Assembly (NCBI GenBank): GCA_905372865.1
Contig: CAJPQT010000003.1
Span: 41,958-105,957, forward strand
Direction: 5' to 3'
Origin: an uncultured Centipeda sp.
GTDB taxonomy: Bacteria; Bacillota; Negativicutes; Selenomonadales; Selenomonadaceae
DNA length: 64,000 nt
Within the stretch, counting starts at the first letter, position 1. Each line of letters opens with the position of its first letter. The position numbers were made by a program, and so were the translations under genes. This document shows positions 51,420 through 60,303 of this stretch, piece after piece. The notes under the pieces were generated by a model. The model saw nothing but the letters and a program-made list of their open reading frames with translations, searched no databases and had not been told where the DNA came from.

Positions 51420-52664
51420 ATGGAGCGGGAGGCAGCACAGCGCCTCGTGGCAGAGGCGGTGCGTGAACTGCGCCGCAGTGCCTCTGCGGAAGGTGTGCGC
51501 GGCAGTCATGTGCTGACACTGGTCAATGCCATTCTGGATACGGCGCTCATGGAGGAGGCGACGGATATTCACCTCGAACCGGTGGGCGGCAGACTTCGTG
51601 TTCGGCTCCGTGTGGATGGGCTCCTGCGGGAGCGTCCGCTCCAGTTCCCGCCGGAGCTTGCTCCTGTCATTATCGCACGTCTGAAGGTGATGGCGGGCAT
51701 CGACACCGCAAAGCGCAACCGCCCGCAGGACGGACAGATCCGCTATGTCTACAGCGGCCGCCCAATTGATATGCGCGTGGCTGTACTTCCCGTGGTGGAT
51801 GGCGAGCGGATGGTCGTACGCATTATGGATGCGGAGGAGCGATTCCTTCGCTGTGAGGAGTTGGGGTTTACCACACGCAACCAGGAGTTGTTTGAACAGC
51901 TGATTCATCGGCCGACCGGGCTGCTCCTCCTGTGCGGACCGATGAACTCGGGCAAGACGACAACGCTCTACGCAGCGCTCTCGGTGCTGAACGAGCCAAG
52001 CTGTCACATCATGACGCTTGAGGACCCCGTGGAGCGCAGGATTGACGGCATTAGCCAATTCCAAGTGAATCCTGAGGCAGGGCTGACCTTTGTCGCGGGG
52101 CTGCGCGCAGCACTCCGACAGGATGCACAGAAGATCCTGCTCGGCGAGATACGCGATCGGGAGACCGCAGAGATGGCGGTGCGGATCGCGCTTACGGGGC
52201 ACGCGCTCTTTTCCACACTGCATACGGAGGATACGGTCTCAGCGATCTTTCGCATGATCGAGATGGGCGTACCTCCGTATCTGCTCGCGGCGACCCTCTC
52301 GGGGGTGATTGCACAGCGTCTTGTACGGCGCGTGTGTGAGCACTGCCGTGAAGAATATGTTGTTCCTGTCGGTTCCCGCGAAGCTGTGCAGCTCGGGGAA
52401 CGGTACCATGAGGGCATGAAGCTCGTGCGGGGATGTGGATGCGGACACTGTCATGGAACAGGCTACCGTGGACGTATGGCGATTCATGAGATCCTTCCCG
52501 TTTCCGAGCATATCCGAACAGCGATTCTTGCGGCCGCAGACCGGGCGGCGCTGCGTCGCGCGGTCACGGCAGAGGGCTTGGTGACGCTGTGGCAGGACGG
52601 CGCAGCAAAGGCGCTCGCCGGAAAGACTACGCTTGCGGAGGTGGGGAGGGCGCTCTATGGATAA
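51420..52664 (+). CDS. Type II secretion / type IV pilus assembly ATPase (GspE/PilB), short form
   Basis: 414 residues. It begins with the N2-like part (VLTLVNAILDTALMEEATDIHLEP) and lacks the N-terminal MshEN domain, so it is much shorter than PilB. The ATPase core has Walker A CGPMNSGKTTT (residues 172-182; usual GPTGSGKTTT, here M-N in place of T-G), the Asp box MTLEDPVE, Walker B KILLGEIRD and a His box FSTLHTEDT. The tetracysteine zinc site is CEHC with CGCGHC. It powers fibre assembly. The ATG at 51420 follows AAGGGAG. Confidence 0.88.
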   Translation: MEREAAQRLVAEAVRELRRSASAEGVRGSHVLTLVNAILDTALMEEATDIHLEPVGGRLRVRLRVDGLLRERPLQFPPELAPVIIARLKVMAGIDTAKRNRPQDGQIRYVYSGRPIDMRVAVLPVVDGERMVVRIMDAEERFLRCEELGFTTRNQELFEQLIHRPTGLLLLCGPMNSGKTTTLYAALSVLNEPSCHIMTLEDPVERRIDGISQFQVNPEAGLTFVAGLRAALRQDAQKILLGEIRDRETAEMAVRIALTGHALFSTLHTEDTVSAIFRMIEMGVPPYLLAATLSGVIAQRLVRRVCEHCREEYVVPVGSREAVQLGERYHEGMKLVRGCGCGHCHGTGYRGRMAIHEILPVSEHIRTAILAAADRAALRRAVTAEGLVTLWQDGAAKALAGKTTLAEVGRALYG

Positions 52665-53652
52665 GAGGGAACTGTGTGCGGATATCGTGCGGCGCATGAT
52701 TTCCGCAGGTGCGTCCGATCTGCACATTGCACCCGGCCAGCGCATACAGATGCGTGTGGACGGTGTACTCGTACCGGAGCAGTGCATTCCCGATTCCGAT
52801 GCCGTGAATGCCCTGCTCGAACGGATCCTTTCGGCGGAGCAGCATGCGGCTCTGTGCACACGCGACATTGATTTCGCATGGACGTATGCGGGGCGGCGTT
52901 TTCGCGTGAATGCCTACCGCATGCAGGGCGGTGCGGGGCTTGCCCTGCGCCTTCTTCCCGCACGCATCCCAACTCCCGTGGACATTGGCATGCCGCAGGT
53001 GCTGCAGATGACTGCGGCGCGGCGGGACGGCCTTGCACTCGTATGCGGAGCGACGGGGGCAGGCAAGACGACAACGCTCGCTGCACTGATCGAGGTGGTC
53101 AATCAAACACGAAGCGTGCACGTCATCACGCTGGAAGATCCCATTGAATATCTGTTTTCACCCGCATGTTCCTTTCTCAGTCAACGTGAGATGGGGCGGG
53201 ATTTCTCTGCGTATCCGGATGCGGTACGGAGCGCACTGCGCGAGGATCCGGATATCCTGCTCATCGGTGAGATCCGTGATCGCGCAACGATGGAGGCGGC
53301 ACTCATGGCGGCGACGACAGGAGTGCTTGTGCTTGGGACACTCCATACGCGCAGTGCGGCACAGACGGCGCTGCGCGTAGAGGGCATGTTTCCGCCGGAT
53401 GTGCGCGATATGGTGCGTGCGCAGCTTGCTGATGTTCTGATCGGCATCTTTGCACAGCGCCTGCTACCAAAGAGAGGCGGCGGTCGTGTTGCGGCGTTCG
53501 AGGTGCTCTCTGCAACGTCTGCTGTGCGTAATATCCTACGCCAGGGGAACTACAGTCAGCTCGCCTCTGTGATGATGAGCGGAGCAGGACAGGGGATGCA
53601 GACCTGTGAGATGGCGGAGGCGGCCCTGCGGGCGAAGGGCGTGATCGCATGA
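52657..53652 (+). CDS. pilT: PilT-like twitching/retraction ATPase
   Basis: 331 residues, PilT length. It has ISAGASDLHIAPG at the start, Walker A CGATGAGKTTT, Asp box ITLEDPIEYLFSP, Walker B ILLIGEIRD, and His box VLGTLHTRSAAQT. C-terminal helices carry the family ending QTCEMAEAALRAKGVI. PilT hexamers depolymerise pili. It overlaps the GspE/PilB gene by eight bases and the PilC gene by four, so all three are coupled. Confidence 0.88.
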   Translation: MDKRELCADIVRRMISAGASDLHIAPGQRIQMRVDGVLVPEQCIPDSDAVNALLERILSAEQHAALCTRDIDFAWTYAGRRFRVNAYRMQGGAGLALRLLPARIPTPVDIGMPQVLQMTAARRDGLALVCGATGAGKTTTLAALIEVVNQTRSVHVITLEDPIEYLFSPACSFLSQREMGRDFSAYPDAVRSALREDPDILLIGEIRDRATMEAALMAATTGVLVLGTLHTRSAAQTALRVEGMFPPDVRDMVRAQLADVLIGIFAQRLLPKRGGGRVAAFEVLSATSAVRNILRQGNYSQLASVMMSGAGQGMQTCEMAEAALRAKGVIA

Positions 53653-54857
53653 AGAGGTTTTCGTATCGTGCGCGTTCAGCGGATGGGGCCGCCGTGCATG
53701 GGACGATTGCGGCAGAGTCGGCCCCTGCCGCGGTACGTGCACTCGCGGCAGAGGGGAAGATCGCCCTCCATATCGGAGAGCCCCGCAGTTTCCGGCTGCC
53801 GCCCATGCTGCGGCTGTCCGTCGGGATCTCAGCGGAAGAGCGGATCGCATTCCTGCATGAGTTGTCGGCACTTCTTAGAGCGGGACTGCCCGTGCATGAG
53901 GTACTGGCATGTCTGGCCGAAGGAAGCGGAGATTCTGCCTGCGGGCGCGCTGTTGCGGCACTGCATGCGGAGGTCCTGCGCGGACTGTCGCTGTCACAGG
54001 CGATGGAGATGCAGGCGGAGTCGTTTCCGAAGAGCCTCATTGGAATGGTGCATGCCGGCGAGGAGAGCGGAACGCTCGATGCGATTCTGCAAGAGGCTGC
54101 TGCTGTTCTCACAGAGGCTCATGTGCTGCGTGAATCTGTGCGCAGTGCGCTCTCCTATCCACTCTTTCTGTTGGCGGCGACACTTTTTTCCATTCTGTTG
54201 ATGACGATATTTGTCCTGCCCGTCTTTGCGGCGCTCCTGCATGATCTAGGAGCGGAGCTTCCTCTGCCGACGCGGATCTTGCTCTCGCTCTTGGACACTA
54301 CGGCCGTACACCCATATCTGCTCCCTGCTCTTGCGGTCGGGCTCTGCAGCGTCGTCGTTCTGCTGCTCCGCATACCATCCCTGCGCGTTGTCGTTGATGC
54401 ACTCCTTCTTCGCATACCCGTGATCGGGATGTTTGTACGATTTGCTGTGTGGCAGATGATCCTGCGTACGCTGGCCATTTTGCTGCACAGCGGCATTCGC
54501 TTGGATCGTGCCCTGGGGCTTGCGCGTTCTGTGGCGGGGAACCGTGCGATTGCGCAGAATCTTGCCAAGATGGAGCGAAGCTTGGTCGAAGGTCGTACCT
54601 TTGCACAGGTAATTGTACATGAGCGCTGCCTACCCGAACTCCTACGCGGTATGCTTTCTGCAGGTGAGGCGGCGGGTGATTTAGAGGGGCTCTTGCAGCA
54701 CTCAGCGGATTACTGCAGGCGGAGATCAGGCATATATGCTGCGCGGGTCGAGGCGCTTGCCGAGCCTGCAATGATCGTTGTCATCGCCGCGATGATCTTC
54801 TTTGTCGTGCTCTCTGTACTCCTGCCAATTTTTGATACAATGGATGCGCTCATGTAG
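53649..54857 (+). CDS. pilC: PilC/GspF inner-membrane platform protein
   Basis: 402 residues. Two GspF domains: the first around SAEERIAFLHELSALLRAGLPVHEVL, the second from FAVWQMILRTLAILLHSGIRLDRALGLA, each followed by hydrophobic helices (about 170-200, 215-245, 375-400). The N-terminal FSYRARSADGAAVHGTI matches PilC. It couples the ATPases to pilin extraction. No prepilin, prepilin peptidase, PilM-N-O or secretin gene lies in the following 9 kb; a terminator closes the operon, so those genes must be elsewhere or absent. Confidence 0.9.
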   Translation: MKRFSYRARSADGAAVHGTIAAESAPAAVRALAAEGKIALHIGEPRSFRLPPMLRLSVGISAEERIAFLHELSALLRAGLPVHEVLACLAEGSGDSACGRAVAALHAEVLRGLSLSQAMEMQAESFPKSLIGMVHAGEESGTLDAILQEAAAVLTEAHVLRESVRSALSYPLFLLAATLFSILLMTIFVLPVFAALLHDLGAELPLPTRILLSLLDTTAVHPYLLPALAVGLCSVVVLLLRIPSLRVVVDALLLRIPVIGMFVRFAVWQMILRTLAILLHSGIRLDRALGLARSVAGNRAIAQNLAKMERSLVEGRTFAQVIVHERCLPELLRGMLSAGEAAGDLEGLLQHSADYCRRRSGIYAARVEALAEPAMIVVIAAMIFFVVLSVLLPIFDTMDALM

Positions 54858-54859
54858 AT

Positions 54860-54888
54860 AAAAAAATCCCCTCGCAGGGGATTTTTTT
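54860..54888 (+). terminator. Terminator after pilC
   Basis: A7-TCCCC pairs with GGGGA-T7 around a five-base loop (TCGCA), a classic intrinsic terminator. The bases from here to 55025 contain only a doubtful 39-codon minus-strand frame. Confidence 0.9.
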
Positions 54889-55025
54889 ATGTGTGCTGTT
54901 TTCGTATGTGCCGCCGCTCGTAAAAGTACGAAAGGCACATACAGGCGACGAAGATGAGCGCAAGGTCGAGCTGGTATTCCCATGTACCGACGAGCCCGCC
55001 GAACACTAGTGGTTTTGATTTTGTG

Positions 55026-55388
55026 TTATTTCCCGGCGAAGGAGAATTTAAGCCCCTGTGAAAGTGACGGGATGATCGTCCCCTCAACCTCAATCTGACC
55101 GGGCATAGAGCCCTTCGCATTGAAGAGGAGCGTGCAGTGACCGCTCTCGCGGATCGTGTCGTTCGCATTCTCCCCAACGCGAACAACCTTGTATTTTTGC
55201 TTTCCGATGGAGAGCGTATCACCCGGTACGATATCTTCCGCAAGCTCGTCGGGCGTATGTTCAAGGACCATCTCGGCGAGATTTGGGTGTGCGCCCTCGT
55301 CGAGCAGAATGACGCTGTTGTTTGTCTCGAGGAATTTTCGTGCCAGCTTGCCGATCGATGTAATGCTGATCTCATATTTTATACTCAT
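55026..55388 (-). CDS. PTS glucitol/sorbitol-type IIA protein
   Basis: 120 residues, full length for the GutB/SrlB IIA family. It has ILLDEGAHPNLAEM, where the histidine is the likely phosphorylation site, then GDTLSIGKQKYKVVRVGENA and HCTLLFNAKGSMPGQIEVEG. It would carry phosphate from HPr to a sorbitol IIB/IIC pair. No IIB, IIC or sorbitol-6-phosphate dehydrogenase gene is adjacent; it is an orphan here, divergent from the sucrose PTS gene. Confidence 0.85.
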   Translation of the reverse strand: MSIKYEISITSIGKLARKFLETNNSVILLDEGAHPNLAEMVLEHTPDELAEDIVPGDTLSIGKQKYKVVRVGENANDTIRESGHCTLLFNAKGSMPGQIEVEGTIIPSLSQGLKFSFAGK

Positions 55389-55491
55389 TTGTAGTGCCTC
55401 CCCGGATTATGCTCCGAAATACCCATCGATTTCTTAGGATTATTCTACCACAAGCACCATCCGTTGTAAAACCTTTTCGCATCTTCCTGCA

Positions 55492-55520
55492 TTGACAAAT
55501 GAAAAGGAAATTAGTACACT
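55492..55520 (+). promoter_or_regulatory. Promoter of the sucrose PTS operon
   Basis: TTGACA at 55492-55497 and TACACT at 55515-55520, spacer 17 bases. About 60 bases of leader to the ATG at 55586, with no clear antiterminator hairpin or ScrR-type operator that I could recognise. Confidence 0.6.
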
Positions 55521-55585
55521 TTGACGCAAGGGATCTGTATATATGGAAAGATTCTAAGCTGTCATTGTTACTAGGGGGACTTGAT

Positions 55586-57445
55586 ATGCAGGACATTCGT
55601 TTGGACAGTCCGCTGCGGGGACGGCTGATCCCACTTTCGGAGGTGACGGATCCGGCGTTCGCGAGCGGTGCGATGGGACGCGGTGCGGCGATTGCGGATC
55701 CGGAGGGGCGCGTGGTGTCGCCGGTGGACGGCGAGGTCACCGTGCTCTTTGGATCAAAGCATGCCATCGGCATTCACTCGGCGGACGGGGTGGATCTCCT
55801 CATCCACGTCGGTGTGGATACGGTGAAGCTCGAGGGCAAGCATTTCACGGCGCACGTTGCGCAGGGGGACACGGTAAAGCGCGGGCAGCTGCTGCTTGAG
55901 TTCGATCCCGAAGCGATTCGTGCGGAGGGGTATGAGACAACCACACCCGTGCTCGTGACGAATGCAGCGGACTTCGGAAAAATCACGTTCGCACTTGGTG
56001 ATGCGGAGATCTCCTCGGGCGGTGATGAGCCTGCCGAGGAAGCACCTGCGGCGGAAGCTCCGGCGGACGATGACATCGATCCGAATCTGCCGAAGGAGGA
56101 GCGTGTCGCAAAGCTCATCTGGAAATACGTCGGCGGCACGGGCAATGTGCGCAGCGCCGAGCACTGTGCGACACGTCTGCGCCTCATCGTGAACGACAAG
56201 TCGATCATCGACGAGAAGGCGATTGAGAACATTGACGGCGTGAAGGGGCAGTTCTTCGCCGCCGCGCAGTACCAGATCATTCTCGGAACGGGTTTTGTCG
56301 ACAAGGTGTTCGATGCCTTTGTCGCGGGCACGAATCTCGTGGGCGCGGTGAACAGCAAGCAGGAAGCGTATGATCAGATGACGCCGCTGCAGAAGGTCTC
56401 GCGCACGCTCGGCGACGTGTTCGTTCCGATTATCCCAGTGCTCGTTGCTACAGGTCTCTTCATGGGGCTGCGCGGTGCTGCGCAAAGTCTCGGCGTCGAG
56501 ATGAGCGAGAACCTCATCCGTATGAGCCAGATTCTCACCGATACGGCGTTTGCGTTCCTGCCCGCGCTTGTCTGTTGGTCGACGATGAACCGCTTCGGCG
56601 GCACGCCCGTTATCGGCATCGTGCTCGGCCTCATGCTCGTTGCTCCGCAGCTGCCGAATGCGTATGCGATTGCGGCGGGCGATGCCGTACCGCTCTCGAT
56701 GGACATCCTCGGCATTCCGATCCCCGTCGTCGGCTATCAGGGCTCGGTGCTGCCCGCACTCGTGCTCGGCATCTTTGCCGCGCGTCTGCAAAAGTGGTTC
56801 AAGACCTTCGTGCCCGACATCATCGACCTCATCGTGACCCCGTTCCTGACACTCTTCGTCTCGATGCTGCTCGGTCTGCTCATCATCGGACCCATCATGC
56901 ACACGCTTGAGATCGGCATCTTCGGCGCGGTGCGTGCCTTCCTGGAGCTCCCGTACGGCATTGGCGGCTTCATCGTCGGCGGCGTGCATCAGGTTATCGT
57001 TGTGTTCGGCGTGCACCATGTCTTCAACGCGCTCGAGGTGCAGCTGCTTGCATCGACGGGGCTTGACCCGTTCAACGCGATCATCACGGGGGCGATTGTT
57101 GCGCAGGGCGGTGCTGCGGTCGCTGTCGCGGCGCGTACGCACGATGCAAAGAAGCGTGCGCTCTACATCTCCTCGGCAGTTCCTGCGTTCCTCGGCATCA
57201 CGGAGCCGGCGATCTTCGGTATCAACCTGCGCTTCATGAAGCCGTTCATCTACGGTCTCGTCGGCGGCGCATGTGCAGGCGCGATTGCGGGCTTCCTGCA
57301 TCTCGCGGGCACGGGCATGGGCATCACGGTGCTGCCGGGCACGCTGCTCTATCTTGACCACCTCGCTGAGTACGTTCTCGTCAATGCGGTCGGCTTCGGC
57401 GTGGCATTTGGTCTGACCTTCACCTTCTTCCGCCCTGAGGAGTGA
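55586..57445 (+). CDS. scrA: Sucrose-type PTS transporter, IIA-IIB-IIC fusion
   Basis: 619 residues. N-terminal IIA domain (1-140): VSPVDGEV, HAIGIHSADGVDLLIHVGVDTV with His74 as the phosphorylated residue and His59 nearby. Linker of Glu/Ala/Pro. IIB domain (about 172-250): GNVRSAEHCATRLRLIV with Cys194 as phospho-site. IIC domain (about 270-619): ten or so helices including VFGVHHVFNALEVQLL and GITEPAIFGINLRFMKPF. Order IIA-IIB-IIC is unusual; sucrose and beta-glucoside enzymes are commonly B-C or B-C-A. AGGGGGA sets the ATG. With scrB next, the sugar is probably sucrose. Confidence 0.88.
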   Translation: MQDIRLDSPLRGRLIPLSEVTDPAFASGAMGRGAAIADPEGRVVSPVDGEVTVLFGSKHAIGIHSADGVDLLIHVGVDTVKLEGKHFTAHVAQGDTVKRGQLLLEFDPEAIRAEGYETTTPVLVTNAADFGKITFALGDAEISSGGDEPAEEAPAAEAPADDDIDPNLPKEERVAKLIWKYVGGTGNVRSAEHCATRLRLIVNDKSIIDEKAIENIDGVKGQFFAAAQYQIILGTGFVDKVFDAFVAGTNLVGAVNSKQEAYDQMTPLQKVSRTLGDVFVPIIPVLVATGLFMGLRGAAQSLGVEMSENLIRMSQILTDTAFAFLPALVCWSTMNRFGGTPVIGIVLGLMLVAPQLPNAYAIAAGDAVPLSMDILGIPIPVVGYQGSVLPALVLGIFAARLQKWFKTFVPDIIDLIVTPFLTLFVSMLLGLLIIGPIMHTLEIGIFGAVRAFLELPYGIGGFIVGGVHQVIVVFGVHHVFNALEVQLLASTGLDPFNAIITGAIVAQGGAAVAVAARTHDAKKRALYISSAVPAFLGITEPAIFGINLRFMKPFIYGLVGGACAGAIAGFLHLAGTGMGITVLPGTLLYLDHLAEYVLVNAVGFGVAFGLTFTFFRPEE

Positions 57446-57450
57446 GCACT

Positions 57451-58905
57451 GTGGAGAACTTTGACAAGCGGGCAATCGACGCGCGGCTTGCGCAGGGATT
57501 CCCCTTCACGCATCGCTGGCACAACCGCTTTCATCTCGAAATGCCGTTCGGCCTCATCAACGATCCGAACGGGATGACCTACCATAACGGCGCATACCAC
57601 ATCTTCTTCCAGTGGAATCCGTTCGGCTGTGCACATAAAAACAAGTCGTGGGCGCATACAAAAACGCGCGACTTCTGCACGTATGCGGTTCCGCAGCTTG
57701 CGCTCTGGCCGACGGATGAGCACGATAAGGACGGCTGCTACTCGGGCTGCGGTACGGAGGAGGATGGGCGTCTGCGCATCCTCTATACCTGCAATGCAAA
57801 GGACGAGCAGGGCAACCGCAGCTCTGTGCAGCGGTTCGGCACGTTTACCAAAGCTGCGGGCGCGGTCAAAAAAGAGGAGATCATTATCGACGGCCCGCCT
57901 GCAGGCTTTACGGCGCATTTCCGCGACCCCTATCTCTTTGACTGGCGCGGCGTGCGCCATCTCGTCATCGGTGCGCAGACGGCAGACGAGCGCGGCTGCG
58001 TGCTCGTCTATCGCGAGGCGCCCATCCGTTGGGAGTGTCTCGGGGAACTCCGCACGCAGCTGAAGGACTTCGGCTATATGTGGGAGTGCCCGAATCTCCT
58101 CTCGTTCGGCGACTGCGATGTTCTCGTGTTCTGTCCGCAGGGGGTGGAGGCGCGTGCCTACGACCGTCAGAACGTCTATCAGGCAGGTTACATCGCGGGA
58201 CACGCCTCGATGGATGCAATGGAGATGCTGATGCACGGGCGCTTCAAGGAGCTCGATCACGGCTTCGACTTCTATGCGCCGCAGATCCTGACGCACGAGG
58301 GGCGGCACATCCTCATCGGCTGGATGGGGATGCCCGACCGCGAGGACGAGTACCCGACGCGCGAGGAGGGGTGGATGCACAGTCTGACACTGCCGCGCGT
58401 GCTGACACTCAGGCAGGGGCATATCTTCTCCGAGCTGGTCAGCGAACTCAAGGCACTGCGTCACCGCGAGACCGAGCGCACGATGGAGGCGGAGGGGGAG
58501 AGCGAGTTCTCTGCGACCCTCTACGATCTCACGGAGTTCATCCTCGATCTCACGATGGGGGAGGCGCATACGGTCTCTGTCGAACTCGTCTTCGGACTTG
58601 AAAAGCTCGTCTTCCGCTACAACCGTCTCGAGCAGGTCATGACCATCGACCGCACGGGCATGAAGCTCGGCGGTCGCGGCAAACGCGTCTTCAAGCTGTA
58701 TGCCGAGGATACGCTCTCCATGCGGGTGTATGTTGATCACGGCGCGGTCGAGGCGTTCTTCCAACACGGTGAGGAGGCGGCGACCATCGCTATCTTCCCC
58801 GAGAAGAACATCCGACCGGCTCTGCGCGTCTTCTCTGACGTTGACCTAAAGCTGCTTTCGGGCGTGCTCTGGGAGCTTGAGCCGTTTCATTACGAAACAA
58901 TCTGA
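57451..58905 (+). CDS. scrB: Sucrose-6-phosphate hydrolase (GH32)
   Basis: 484 residues from a GTG with GAGGAG eight bases upstream. The GH32 catalytic triad is visible: Asp38 in LINDPNGM (nucleophile), FRDPYLF (transition-state Asp), and WECPNLL (acid/base Glu). A C-terminal beta-sandwich ends near residue 484. It cleaves sucrose-6-phosphate made by the PTS into glucose-6-phosphate and fructose. Start is five bases past the PTS stop; a strong terminator follows. No ScrR or fructokinase gene is adjacent. Confidence 0.92.
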   Translation: MENFDKRAIDARLAQGFPFTHRWHNRFHLEMPFGLINDPNGMTYHNGAYHIFFQWNPFGCAHKNKSWAHTKTRDFCTYAVPQLALWPTDEHDKDGCYSGCGTEEDGRLRILYTCNAKDEQGNRSSVQRFGTFTKAAGAVKKEEIIIDGPPAGFTAHFRDPYLFDWRGVRHLVIGAQTADERGCVLVYREAPIRWECLGELRTQLKDFGYMWECPNLLSFGDCDVLVFCPQGVEARAYDRQNVYQAGYIAGHASMDAMEMLMHGRFKELDHGFDFYAPQILTHEGRHILIGWMGMPDREDEYPTREEGWMHSLTLPRVLTLRQGHIFSELVSELKALRHRETERTMEAEGESEFSATLYDLTEFILDLTMGEAHTVSVELVFGLEKLVFRYNRLEQVMTIDRTGMKLGGRGKRVFKLYAEDTLSMRVYVDHGAVEAFFQHGEEAATIAIFPEKNIRPALRVFSDVDLKLLSGVLWELEPFHYETI

Positions 58906-58912
58906 ATACAAT

Positions 58913-58948
58913 AAAGGAGCGATCGCATTTGTGTGCGGTCGCTCCTTT
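58913..58948. terminator. Terminator between scrB and a small minus-strand gene
   Basis: AAAGGAGCGATCGCA pairs with TGCGGTCGCTCCTTT around a six-base loop, with T-rich end; symmetrical enough to work both ways. Confidence 0.9.
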
Positions 58949-58998
58949 TGCCTGCCTTGCCGACAAAGTGTTGCGCAGCTATTTGTGGTTTGTATGTG

Positions 58999-59199
58999 TC
59001 AATGGGTATGGTGGCTGTCCTTGAGGATGCCGACCATTGCCTTCTGCACAACGTCGAGAACATCGTGGAGGAGTGCGTTGTACATCTCGCCGCCATCGAC
59101 AACGCCGCGCCCGTTCTCCGTGAGGAAGAATTTCTTCGGATGCTCCGACGCTGCGTATGCTTCATCAAATTTTGCCTTGACCAGTGCTTCAAAATCCAT
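58999..59199 (-). CDS. Small uncharacterised protein, 66 residues
   Basis: A good ribosome site (AAGGAGGG) lies six bases before the ATG, and TATAAT (minus strand 59241-59236) with AGGACA 17 bases further upstream offers a promoter, so the gene looks real. The protein is acidic at the start (MDFEALVKAKFDEAYAASEH) and ends in a His-rich DSHHTH. One Gly-rich turn (NGRGVVDGGEMYN) lies in the middle. No family recognised. It is transcribed alone towards the scrB terminator. Confidence 0.6.
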   Translation of the reverse strand: MDFEALVKAKFDEAYAASEHPKKFFLTENGRGVVDGGEMYNALLHDVLDVVQKAMVGILKDSHHTH

Positions 59200-59292
59200 G
59201 AAAAGCCCTCCTTAAACACAATAACCAATAGTAGTATTATAGCATATTTTTTGTCTGCTGTCCTGTTCTTTTACAGATTTTTCGCAAAAATA

Positions 59293-60141
59293 TCAAGGAA
59301 TCAGCAGATAGTCAGCAAGTGCAGTAAAGCCATAGGAACGCAGTGTGAGACGCAGATCCTCAAGAGGTGCGATGAGCGGCGCAAAGGCGAGGCGCAGTTT
59401 GAAACGCGTGAGGGTGTGCATATTCGCACCGAAGATGGGGATGCGATCCATCTGATAGCGGCCTTCCTCCGGCGTTGAGAGCCCGTAGTGCACGGTAAAG
59501 CCCCCGCGATATCCGGCAGCGCGCGTGATCTCCTCGATCTCCTCATTGACACGCCCGCCGGGGTAGGCGATGTAGTGCATATCATAGCCGAGTTTTTCCG
59601 AGAGGAGGTTATGTGAATCCGCGATCTCGTGGCGCAGTTCGTCCGCCGACGTGAGTTCGGCGAGATTCGCGTGCGTCATTGTGTGGCTCTCGAAGTGGAT
59701 GAGCCCGGACTCTTTCATCTCGTTGATCTGATCCCATGTCAGATAGTTTGGGTAAGTGTCTGTAAAATCATAGATAAGAAAGATGGTGGCCTTGAACCCA
59801 TATTTTTTCAAAACGGGGTAGGCGTACTCGTAGTTGTCCGCATAGCCGTCGTCGAATGTGATGATGACGGGCTTTTCGGGCAGAGGTGTTCCATTTTCGA
59901 GGGCATCCATCATCTCGTCGATCGTGATTGTCGTATAGCCCTCGGCGGCGAGGTAGTCCATCTGCGCCTCGAACTGATCGGGCCAGAGTGTGAGCGGGTT
60001 GCCGTCCTTCTCCTCGACCTGATGATAGTTTAGGACAGGAACCCCCTTTGTCGTCTGCAGCAGAGCGATACCGCCGGCAATGAGGAATCCGACTGCGGCA
60101 ACAAGCACTAGGCACAGTAGCCGCGTATGCATAAACTTCAA
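59293..60141 (-). CDS. Membrane-anchored polysaccharide deacetylase (CE4)
   Basis: 282 residues from a TTG eight bases after AAGAAGG; an ATG nine bases later is the alternative. One N-terminal helix (LLCLVLVAAVGFLIAGGIALL) anchors a NodB domain. It has ITFDDGYADNYEYA (catalytic Asp and metal-binding Asp), SHTMTHANL (metal-binding histidines) and AYPGGR. The first part PVLNYHQV is typical of PgaB/xylanase-type CE4 enzymes. It deacetylates an extracellular or periplasmic amino-sugar polymer. It stands alone, divergent from map. Confidence 0.88.
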   Translation of the reverse strand: MKFMHTRLLCLVLVAAVGFLIAGGIALLQTTKGVPVLNYHQVEEKDGNPLTLWPDQFEAQMDYLAAEGYTTITIDEMMDALENGTPLPEKPVIITFDDGYADNYEYAYPVLKKYGFKATIFLIYDFTDTYPNYLTWDQINEMKESGLIHFESHTMTHANLAELTSADELRHEIADSHNLLSEKLGYDMHYIAYPGGRVNEEIEEITRAAGYRGGFTVHYGLSTPEEGRYQMDRIPIFGANMHTLTRFKLRLAFAPLIAPLEDLRLTLRSYGFTALADYLLIP

Positions 60142-60239
60142 TGATATTACCTTCTTTACAGAACCAATTGCGCGATAAGTGTAGCCCATTCCGCGCACTG
60201 TGTCAAGTGCTGCATTTTCCCGTGTGTGGTGAAAAATCT

Positions 60240-60268
60240 TTGATTTAAAAGGAGTTTCGGGCTATAAT
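60240..60268 (+). promoter_or_regulatory. Promoter of the map operon
   Basis: TTGATT at 60240-60245 and TATAAT at 60263-60268 with a 17-base spacer, 35 bases before the map ATG. Confidence 0.7.
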
Positions 60269-60303
60269 GCAGAGGTGACAACAATAGATAAAGGGGCGAA
60301 GGA

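Noticed and set aside
54887..55006. A 39-codon minus-strand frame with one hydrophobic segment, downstream of the sorbitol IIA gene.
   Set aside because: Only a GTG start, no ribosome site, and its end overlaps the pilC terminator stem. Too weak to call.
55521..55585. Possible LicT/SacY-type antiterminator in the scrA leader.
   Set aside because: I could not find a convincing stem-loop pair or conserved RAT sequence in these 65 bases.
55754..57475. A 573-codon open frame antisense to the sucrose PTS gene (similar long antisense frames oppose scrB at 57349-58767 and the MATE gene at 43307-44689).
   Set aside because: They are rich in Arg, His and Asp with no recognisable domain and follow from the high-GC codon use of the real genes opposite.
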